This document shows, in pieces, positions 47,801-59,800 of a DNA stretch of 64,000 nt (position 1 is the stretch's first letter; each line of letters starts with the position of its first letter). The DNA lies in assembly GCF_905475465.1 (NCBI RefSeq), contig NC_062242.1, forward strand, positions 11,311,501-11,375,500. Direction: 5' to 3'. The stretch comes from Pieris napi (taxonomy: Eukaryota; Arthropoda; Insecta; Lepidoptera; Pieridae). The notes beneath the pieces were generated by a model that saw only the letters and a list, made by a program, of their open reading frames with translations, made no database searches and was not told where the DNA came from. A program made the translations under genes and the position numbers.

Positions 47801-50800
47801 GTGCGAAGCTATGGAGGACTTCACGGGTGGAGTCACGGAGATGTATGAGATGAATGATCCGCCACCGAATCTCTACACTATACTGTTGAAGGCCTATGAA
47901 CGGAATTCCCTTATGGGGTGCAGTATTGAGGTAGGTACCCGCTTTGTGTATTTGGCATAATATTAGAAAAATCTATGTTTCCCCCTTTTATATATAGAAT
48001 CGCAATCGCAACATTTGCTCTTCTCTGATTGATCGTAGTAATATTCGTACTTTTATTCGTAAAGTAATAATTGTAAACTATGAAAGAATTAAAACAAATA
48101 CAAATACAAACAAATATCGAATCAAAATAAATTAAGATTCTTAAAATTAATAGAAGAAATCATAATAATTAACAAAAGCACCAAAAAAATCAACGGTCAA
48201 TTGACTCGATCAGAACATTTCCTGATAATCCGAGCATTCCTTGACAGATATAAAATACGGACTAAAAATCATTTTGCGCAAAAGCTAACCACAGCTGCTG
48301 TAAAAACCTAAAGATTGATTTAATTTTAAATTTCGATTAATCCGTGTCGAATACACACGCCTTAGCATAAACTTTACGATATTCGTATACGTTAATGTAC
48401 GTCAACTTTTTATAGTTTTACGTACACGTTTTCGATGCATACGTTCCGTTTTCCGGTTATTTAAAAAAAATCTATTACGATAGCTACTAAATTCCTTTAA
48501 ATAGATTAATTGGTTGATTTCAGCCGGATCCGAATGTCCTGGAAGCGGAAACGCCAGTAGGTCTTATCCGGGGTCACGCGTACTCTGTGACCCGGGTGAA
48601 ATATGTGGACATAGAGACCCCGGGGAGGTCTGGAAAGATTCCTTTACTGCGTCTGCGCAACCCGTGGGGTAATGAGGCAGAATGGAACGGACCCTGGAGT
48701 GATAAGTGAGTTCTAACGCGTTTTTATATTTGCCTCTAGATCTATAAACGAAAATAACATTATGTAGAAGTAGAAGCAGTGAATATGTATATAATCTTTA
48801 TATATATAATTCTTCTGTGAGTGTGTATGTCACTGAACTTCTCTCAAACGACTGGACCGATTTTGATGAAATTTTTTGTGTGTGTTCAAGGGGATCTGGG
48901 AATGGTTTAGATTCACAATAGGCCCGGCAGGTGGCGCTGCAGTCGGTACTTTCATACTTTAATATCCTAATAGCTTGAAATATCATGCAGGACAACGTCT
49001 GTCGGGTCCACTAGTATACCTATATATTATTTTATAAGAAAAAACATAACATTCTAGACGCTATTACACACTGCAATAAATTTAAATGGAAATGGACATA
49101 CACCTCGATACAAAGAATATAACAGCTTGGTCTGTTCCACCTGGAGTAAAAGAGAGGTGGTTAGAAGGAATTAATAACACACGGGGGGAAAGACTTGGCT
49201 AAGGTTAGGGAAAAATGAAGTGGTCTGGAAGAAGACCGTTGTACGTAAAGAGGTCCTTACAACTAAGGGCTGACTAGGATTAAATTCTTTTATTTTATGT
49301 TGGTCACATTTTAACCAAATTTTATATCTTGGTAATAGTTGTAAAGGCTTTTTTAATTATTATTTTTTAAGTATGTACCACTAACATTTTCTAGTCACCC
49401 ACAAAATAAATACCATATGTTTTTGCAATATTTTTTTTATAAATACCATATGTTTTGCCATGTATATTATTTCTAGGAAACATTTTTTTCGTTCAGTAAA
49501 AATAACTATCTACAATCATTAAAAATAGGGGTTGATCATGATGAAAATTGAGGTGGACACTCCTTATCACTTAGGGGTTTGAAAGATAGATATTAGCCGA
49601 TTCTCAGACTTACTGAATATACATAAAAAATTTCATAAGAATCGGTCATGCCGTTTCGGAGAAGTATAGGAACAAACATTGTGACACGCGTATTTTATAT
49701 ATTAGATTACTATGAATTTTCAGGTCACCAGAATGGCGTTTCATACCCGAATCGGAGAAAGAAGAGTTGGGCCTAACGTTTGACGATGATGGTGAATTCT
49801 GGATGGCTTTCAAGGACTTTTGTCAGCACTTTGACCGGTGAGACATTTATCAATAACTCATTAAATCATTCTGGAGATTTGTGTTATAAAAAAAATTGTG
49901 TTCCAGCCTGGAAATATGCAACTTGAATCCCGATTCTCTGGACCCAGCCGAGTGCCCCGAAGGATGTACCAAGAAATGGGAAATGTCCGTGTTCGAGGGG
50001 GAGTGGGTTCGAGGTATGATTTTTTGAAGTTATACGACGGCATATTAATTTTGGTGCGTTACGGGAAAATAATGAGAGTAAATTTTTACAGCGTCACAAA
50101 AAGCCGACACCCTGAATTAATTTAAACGTCGGTGAAACAGTCTGGGCCGCTAGTTGGCGCTTGCTCTGTTTTATCGACAAGTTGCATTGTCATGGCGTAG
50201 TTTTTTCAGAGTCGTGTTTGTTTAAACCAAAATAATGATTTCTTTACGAGAAAACCCGTTCCAATGTGATAAAAACATAGTGTCCATTGTAAAATATCAT
50301 GATTAGTACATATTATATCCTTTCGATTGGAAGTGACCATTAAAATGGACAAGAAAAATGCAACTTGAAGAGGGAAACGTCCCTCTAAAGTGCTTAAAAA
50401 AATTATTACGCCAAATAAGTACAACTTATAACGCGTGTACATAAGTAGGTACGCGTTTTTTTTAAATTGTGTTACAAAAATTAAAAATAATAATAATCAA
50501 CAGTCTTTTCAAGTCAATTGCGTTTTAAAGCGATAAAATTTTATTTTTGTTTGTATATAAATGTAAAGATGTATAGGTCGGTTATCGAAAGCCGGCGGGT
50601 TCACAGTACTCACACTAATGCAATTTCACATACAGTATGTTTCAAAATATATTTTTTTTGCCATGATATACATTTTGTCCACTCTGGTTTTAGTATGGTT
50701 GGGTGGGTTGTAAATAAATAAAAATGTGTCAAATACATATAAATATTATGTGCATACGAGGGTGGATCCAAAAGTTCTAAGCCAGACCAAGAACGTGAAA

Positions 50801-53800
50801 GAGTAGTTCGTGTAAATAATTTTTCATTTTTCGACATAAGCTCCATCTAGCTTAACCCACTTCACTTTTACTTCACCAACTATTTTTTCAATACTCCTCT
50901 TAGAAACCCCAGTCGCATCTGATGTCAAATTAAATATAACATATTTTCATTAAACTGTTTTTATTAAGATGCTTAAAATAATTAAAAACATTGTGCACCA
51001 TTTCACGAGATTGCCCTGGTAATGTTTGAAAAAAGATCAACATGTATAAAATAATAATAATATAAAACAGTAAAGATCAACATAAACAGTAGCAAAAGAA
51101 AATAACTGTCTCTAGTATTGTCTTTGATTAACATAACTTATGTTCATTTGAATAACACACTATTTTGACCAGATTGAAGTTATGTATTATTATAAATTTA
51201 CAACTATTTAACATAATTTTAAATTTATCCGACGTTTCGCGTGCTTTACAGCGTGCGTGGTCACGGTGTCTGAAGACAAACCAATTTTGACAAGATTCTT
51301 CCCAAGTTTGGTACGCGAAGCCATTGAAATCAAAAAACACCCCAATTTCAATAGAGAAGACGGCCTAAAATTGTCAAACACCTGGGATCCAATAATATCC
51401 AAATTAAAATCTCAAAAAGAAACACAATCCGCGAAAATAGAGGACACCGTGAGCCATTTTTGCCAAAACCCTCCATCTTTTAGTCGATACCAACTCCGGG
51501 GAAATAAATACAGATAATGCAACTTTCTCTGCAGCTGTGATTCTTTTTGACATTCAACATCTTTTGTCTTCAGTCACCGTGACCACGCACGCTGTAAAGC
51601 ACGCGAAACGTCGGATAAATTTAAAATTATGTTAAATAGTTGTAAATTTATAATAATACATAACTTCAATCCGGTCAAAATAGTGTTTTATTCAAATAAC
51701 TGTCTCTTTTATACTCATAAGCTTGACCGAGCGCGAGAGAGACGGACAGTCTTTTCATGATGTATTTCAGTTTGACATCACGTCTCGCGCTTATTCACAG
51801 ACACTACACAAGCACAAAGTGTAAATGTGTTGAAGCCGCCAGCTTTAGATAACATACCTATATATTGATTAAGCCTGGAAATCCTGGGTTTGATATATAC
51901 ACAAAATCAATGTAACAGTAACCCTAATTGTTCCTTGTATTTCAGGTGTAACAGCCGGTGGTTGCAGGAATTATCTGGAGTCGTTTTGGAAGAACCCACA
52001 ATATACGGTCACTTTGAAAGACCCTGATGAGGATGATGAAGAAAATAAGTGTACTGTAAGTGTAGAAGCATTACTACGTGTATGGGGCATGGGGTATTTT
52101 TTTATAAACTATTTTCTAGGCAACACGAAAGTGTGAAGTTAATATTATTTCATTGTACTCTACAAGACTGATCTTCGTTAACTCATCCCAGCGAGAATAG
52201 ATATTAAAAAAACTTTTTTTTTCTTTTCTCGGTTGACAAAAAAAAACATTTATATATATAACTAAGAAAATATTATATTATTAGGAAACACAAAAGATTA
52301 GAACGTGTAGGTACTTTAGACTTTTAAAATCTACTGAGGTTAGGTTAGTAACAAGTCCGTTCCGCACGAAGTCTCGAAATAAAAGTGAGTCAACGCCGGT
52401 GTTGCCACGCTTTATATAGGTTTCTGCTACAAGATGGCGTTAGTCCGCTAACAATATTATAATTTAATTTATATAACTAAGAAAATAAAACATAATTTCA
52501 TTTTTAATTCATTTTTGTGATTTTTTGCTATTTTCGTGTAACAAAAATGGATGAAATTCCAGATAATCGTAGCGCTCATGCAAAAGAACCGTCGGTCCCA
52601 ACGGCACCAGGGACTCGAGTGCCTCACCATCGGATTCGCAGTCTACCGCCTCCCGGACTACGGACACGTGCCCAAGCCCCTCGACGTCAACTTCTTCAAA
52701 TATAATGCTTCTGTTGGACGCTCGCAGGCGTTTATCAATCTGCGTGAAGTTAGCGCTAGGTAAGACAAACGGATACTCGAGATTCCAAATTTGAATGTGT
52801 GAAGTTAGCTATATGTACTCATATAATTTCGAATTAATGTGATGTGGTTCTATTTTTAAAAAGAGAATACTATGGAAGTATATTTAAATATATACTAGCT
52901 GATCAGAGAAACATTGTTTTGGCAAAGATTATTACCGCTATTAATTGATGTGCTTTTAATTCCTAATTATAAAAAAATCTACATGTTCTCAGACCTCACA
53001 GAATATGTAAATTGGTCAAGTCGGAGGAGTTTGATTACAATATATAAATATCAATATATGTCAGCTGCCTTTGTGATTATGTCACAGAGGTCATAAATTC
53101 ATAGTCATTATTATTAAAATTTATTATGTTGGAAGTAACGAGTGTCAAATGATTACTTTACAGTTTACACATTACAGCGTACGTAAACGTAAACAAATTT
53201 AAAAAAGACTACACATATTCTAATAAAATAAAACGTGGGATATTTTTTATACTTTTTATTAATTTTTTCAGATTTAAGTTGGAACAAGGCCGATACGTCA
53301 TAGTTCCGTCCACCTTCGAACCGAACGATGAGGGAGAATTCCTTCTTCGAGTCTTCTCTGAGAAGGACAACAATATGACGTAAGTTGAACTGAATAATTC
53401 ATGTTTATTTCAGTTTTTTTTTAATAATAAAAGTGAGAAGCAACTTTTGCTTGGAAGAGATTACTTAATAATGATACCCGTCGCACTATTCGTCGTAGTG
53501 TTTTATTCCTGTTTCATATTTTGTCAATTGAATTTTGACATGTTTGACAGCGCTCAAGCCGAGATTGTGACTTAGATAAGAATATAAACTTGTTTTTAAA
53601 TTGTACCCTTAGGGTCAAGCCCTGGAGCGAAGTAAACCTTCGTATGTCAAAAATATTGGAATTGTCATGTTTTTTTTTTACTTTATGCGTAGAATAAAGT
53701 TTATATATTGTTTGTATTTAAGTCTCCTTGTGTTTATCCTTAAATATAAAAAATATCTTTTCAGTGAGAATGACGAAGATGTTGGCATGGGAGAAGTTGA

Positions 53801-56800
53801 TGATAGGGTAAGTTTTAAATATTATAAAGAGGTAAAGTCAGGTTGTGGGGGGGAACCTCTGGAACTACTGAACAGATTTTGAACATTTTGCCATAGAATT
53901 AAGAAACGTGTATAAACGCGTTAAAAGTTATACTTTTTGGCGTAATCATTTTCTTTGAGCATTTTAGAGAGACGTTTCCCTCTTGGAATTGCATTTTATT
54001 GTCCTTTTTAATGGTCACTTCCAATCAAAACGATATAATATGTACTAATCATGATATTTTAGATAGATAGATATTTTACAATAATCACTATGTTTTTTAT
54101 CACATTGGAATGGGTTTTCTCGTATAGAAATCATTATTTTGGTTTAAATAAACACGACTCTGAAAAACACTACCCTATACTAACAGCTAGCGGCCCAGAC
54201 TGTTTTACCGACGTTTGAACAGATATGATAGGGTGTCGGTTTTTTGTGACGGTGTGCGCGCGCATCGTGAAAATTTACTCGTAATTTTTCCTAACGCGCC
54301 AAAGAAGTATAACTTCAAAAAAATCTAGGTTTATTGCTTCCGGTTACCTGCCGGGGCGGGTCGCTCGTCTATTGATGAACTTCGTTTTCAAAGTCTTTAT
54401 AAAGAGTATATATCTTAATCCACAAGTATAAGGGTCTGTTTCACAATGTATGGATAAAGTACCAAATAGCTATGCAACACATAAATTATTTGCAAGATAA
54501 ATTATGCTATTTGACATTCATCGAACTCATAACTTTAGATGGACTTTTTGTGACGAATAGCGCTATCTGACAGTCGTGAAACGCAACAATAGTGTTCGTC
54601 CTACCAATAAGTAATAAATAGCTAATTTGGAACTTATCCGTACATTGTGAAACAGACCCTAAGTTTAAAAATACTTTGGTGGTTGACAATAAAAATGACA
54701 TTCTAGGTGAAAGACGTCCTTCCCTCTCAACCGGAGCCGGCTGATCCTGTGAGGCAGTTCTTTGACCGTCTCGCTGGTGATGACGGAGAAGTAGACTGGC
54801 AGGAACTGAAAGAGATCCTGGATTACGCCATGAGAGAGGGTAAGTAGCAGAGATAGTTTTAAATATATAAAGAGAAGGGGTAGAGTTTATTAGGAATTAA
54901 AGATTTTCTTTAGTAATAGGTAAATAACAAAAATGTCTAACAATAAATGTCAAATGGAAGGTTAATATCATTCATATAGATAGGTAATGGCCTACAAAAG
55001 AATTGGTATCTAAATTGGGTCCAAACTCAAAAATTTAAGATACGTTTAGAAGTATACTCTTACATTAGCTACACAGTTTTGGCCTGGTGTCTTTAGCGTG
55101 CGACTCATTCTTGAGGTCGTAGGTTCACTCCCCGGCTGTGCACCAATGAATTCTATGTGCGCATTTAACAGTCGTGAAGGAAAACATTGTAAGGAAAGCG
55201 GCCTTAGACAAAAAAAGAAAATGATCACGAAACCTATAGAAATCTGAGGCCCAGACCTAAAAGGTCGTAACGGCACTGGTTCAGTTCGGTTTTATCTAAG
55301 AACAATTTTATTATACCTTTTGTGAATATTCATTTTGGCCTACAAAGGAATTGGCACCGATATTAGTGCCAATTTCTTCAAAAGCTTTAGGATAAATAGG
55401 TTCACTTTCATTTTTATTTCAGAACACTTATTTTTTTTGTTTTTAAATTTTAATTATATGTTGATTTCGCATATGTTATATATTTTTCGTATAAATACAT
55501 ATAATACGTAATAAAATGCCCATTTTGTGTCATTAAATTATATACAGTTTCGGATTAGTTATATTTATAGTTGAAACTGTATTTAATTTAATTGATGTGT
55601 ATAATATTGCTTGATGTTTTAATGCTTCTTATTTCGCTGAGAAATTATGTAAGTAACTAATCAGTAGTAGTGTATAAATGACAATTTATCACCTCTTAAA
55701 CTAAATTATTCTTAACGCAATCACAATAATATATTCGTCTCTTTCTGTCAAATCGTGTTTACGCTGATGAAAAGAGACAGCATCTGTCCTCTGTAAATCT
55801 TGCATCAAATATTTGTATGATTATATTGTTTAAATTTTTTTTATTATATTGTTAATTTAATGACGTATCCAGATTTTGCAGATATGTTTTGCGTAACCAA
55901 AGCTATATATGTATATTTATTTATAACGAAACCCAACAAAAATAACACAAAATCGAACCAATGTGTGGTCTCGATAATAGGTGCACAAACAATGATTTTT
56001 TAAAGGCTGACAACGCATCCACTATAATGAGTGTCTGTGTATGTACTCTGACTGACTTTTGGCTGCCCTTTTTGGGCTTCACGTAGGAGCGTATGCCCCT
56101 TATACAAAAAAATAAATAATATGTCATTAATAATATAGCAAAGTGTACCAATTCTTCGCACCAACGCACTCGCGAGCCCTCTGGCATTGAGTGTTTATGG
56201 GCGGAGTGCCAGTATATTATCACTCCATGTATTTTTATATCTATATTCTCACTGTTTTCACACTGTATACGTGCTTATGATAATATAAATAAATAAAAAA
56301 TCTGCGTTTACTGCACAAGACGTTATGCGACAGAATTGCCATCTAAAGTTCTAATATGTAACTACTAAACGAATACATAAACCATAGCGTGTATTTTTCT
56401 CGATCTCTCTTACTCTCTCTCTCAATCTTTCTTACTATAGCTCTCTCCCTACTCTCGCTCCATGGCTATTTGCTTCATGCTACGTTCGCCCTTTCTCACT
56501 CTCTCTCAATCGCTCTCTCCCTTTTCTTCGACTAAAATCTGCACATCTTCGTGACGCTAATATTATTTATTTATATTGCGTTTCATCCGTAAAAATGTTA
56601 CCCTCATGCGCCTTAAAAGAAGTTTCACTTCAAAATATGAAGATTGTATTAAGTAAGTTTCAACCTGCTTGCTTACCATATATTTTCTGTACACGTATTC
56701 TATTATTTATTATTTGTTCGTGTTTCCGTTTAGTTGCAAATATTTCATACATCAAATAGTTTTATTTTAAACAAACGCTGTTTAACAAATATTAGATGCA

Positions 56801-59800
56801 GGTATATTATACTGAGATTACAGAATAGTAAAGACATTATTACTTTAACAGCCTACAATTGGTAGCCCAAACCTAACAACTATACTAAAATCAGTGTCTC
56901 TGTCCCAAGTTTTGTTTCATTTGTCTTACATTAACAAAAACCATTATAATAATGCAATAAAATGGAGAGTGCCCAATATAACATTGTGTTAACAAATTAA
57001 TTGAAATTATTGATCATAAAACTCGTTACCGTAACGGGCAATCTCCTTCAATGTTGTGTAATATTAAGACAACATCATCTACGTACGTTAATAGAAATGG
57101 CAATGCGTCACGGCGCTGCATACGATGGCGGAGGGAGTCCCCAAGTTGCAGAGCAGAGTTGCCTAGAGCAGTTGCTCTGTGCACTCTGCGCACCCATTTG
57201 CAAGGAGATCGGGGTCGACTTGCAACAAGTAGCCCAACAGAATCAGGAACAGGTGCATTTGAATCAGCCACAGCCGCAAGGTAAAGGAAAATTCAAACAA
57301 AACAATTTTGAACGAAACAATTCAATTCAAACAAGACCATTTCGAATGAAACAATTCAATTCAAACAAGACAATTTCGTACAAAACAATTCAATTCGAAC
57401 AAAACAATTTCAATTTTAAATAAATCCATTTTAACGTAAGGTGCGAATTCATTGTAGATTACTGGTTTTAAAACAAAATGTTAGTCAATTTATTCACGCT
57501 TCTTTAAGAACTACTTAACCAATTTTGTTGAAAGTTAATGATGTCATTTGTAATGAACATACAATCATTTAATAAAAACCTTCATGGTCTTTGATTTTTC
57601 AAAATATTTTTGATGTAGCTAATAAGGTATTTTAAATAAACTATTAATGTGTGTTTACATGTTCACAGGATTGCAGTGCCGTGCATGATTCTATTATTTA
57701 TATTTTATCGAAATGGAGGCTGCATTTTAAAATGTCTATTTGTTTTTTTTTATTATGTGTTTTTTTTTTCAGGTTTTTTTAAATATTTCGAAATACGAAA
57801 AATAAATGTTTACGCTTAAGCCACTAACCATCATAAATGTAGATTTTGCCAAAGAATTTGGTGAAATTTACATTTACCGCTTATTGCATGTTTATCACAA
57901 AAATGGGCATTTTAAGTTTATTTAAAATTTATTTAAAATTATAAGAAATCACCTCCATTTCCATAAAACTAGAATGTAAGAGAAATGACGTCATCAGAAT
58001 AATGTTGTTAACTTCAGTAACATGTTACTACAGTTAGCAACACATTGTTCTTTAAAGGCCTACAGTTATGTCAAATATAACTATAATTTAAAGCAAAATT
58101 GAACGATAAAGTTTGTATCTTATAATATATTTAATAATGTTATTTAAATTGGAAAAGAAATACAAAACACACATACACAACATAAAGACAAAAATATAAT
58201 AACTGTAGGCCCTTAAACGTGTTTACTATTGTATTATTATCAAATATATTACTTCTATTGTATTATTATCAATTATATAATTTTTATTGTATTATTATTA
58301 ATTATATTATTTGAAAACAGAACTCCGCGGTCAGGGTTTCTCGAAGGATGTATGTAGGAGTATGATCGCAATGCTCGATAAAGACAACTCGGGCGGACTC
58401 GGCTTTGAGGAGTTCAAATCGCTTTGGATCGACTTGCGACAGTGGAGGGTGAGTTGATTGATTATTGAAGTCATTTTACTGTGTACTAGAAGATTTCTAG
58501 ATTAAAGGAAGTTCAGGAGGAACAATTCGTTTTTAAAGGAATAATAATAATAAATTATTAATTTTAATATTTAGGAATGTAGGTAACTTTACTCTTAATT
58601 TTTGGTCTAATTTGACCGGACTATTATAACCGCTTATAAAGAAATAATTTATAATAACATAAACAATATAGTTTTTCAAAGTCAACTTAGTATTTTACTT
58701 TTGGCGAAAATTTATTATTCTATTAATTATTATTTGCGTGAAACATTATAATTAATATTAATTTGATCACGCAATAATATATTTTAATAATGTGATAAAA
58801 TAATTCATAATGAAATAAATGTAATATACATATAACTTTTATCTAAAATTCTACCTTTTAATTATATAAGACAAATTTTATGTGGCAGATTGTACCACTA
58901 TAATATTTTTGTACCATTTTCTTGCAAATAAATTATTATTATTATTACAAAGAGTTTCGCAAGAGTAAAAGCATCAAAAAACAACCGTTACTAAGGTCAT
59001 ATTGTATACGAAAGGGTTACACCGTATTTTTACTTAAACAAGTACTACTTTGCCCCCTATCTTCTAATATATAAAATTCTCGTGTCACAATGTTCGTTCC
59101 CATACTACTTCGAAACGGCTCGACCGATTCCTATGAATTTTTTTATGTATATGCAGTAAGTCTGAGAATCGGCTACTATCTATCTTTCAAACCCCTAAGT
59201 GATAAGGGGTGTCCACCTCAAAAAAAATCTTTTTGTTTTAATTTTTTTATGATACAGCATACAAAACACATACATCCCCTAAATTTCAGCCCTCTACGAT
59301 CAACCCCTATTTTTATTATAGTAGATAGTTATTTTTATTGAAAACAACGTCATCAACATCAGCTAGTTTTATATAAAAAATACATTGGAAAACATTTTTG
59401 TCAAAAAAAAAAAATATGTTTATACATAAAATCACTATATTATTGGTATCACTTATTCCACGTCATTAAATTTGAATTTGTAGGCATCCCTACTCATCGG
59501 CAAAGAAAACAGAAGGTGTAGGCCGAGAGAAAAAGCCAGCGTAAAAAAATTTCGATACTCTTTTAAAATAATCATCAAACAACACTTATTTTAAAAAATA
59601 TCACAAATTAATTAGAAGTAGCCTGTCTAGCACTAGTCCCAAGCCCTTTTATCAATTAGATTATCGTTAAATTTATAGTAAGCCTTTTTACACATCTTTT
59701 CTTAAATTTTTTCTATGGAATTCCAAACTTTAATCCGCTGATAGAATTGAAAATCGTTTTTATCTTTCAAGGCGGTGTTCCGTCTTTACGACACTGAGGG

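Noticed and set aside
52517..52763. Two overlapping plus-strand frames
   Set aside because: Both are open stretches around calpain exon 11; only the spliced exon frame 52563-52759 is supported.
57026..57271. 81-codon frame antisense to calpain exon 15
   Set aside because: Shadow of the exon on the other strand.
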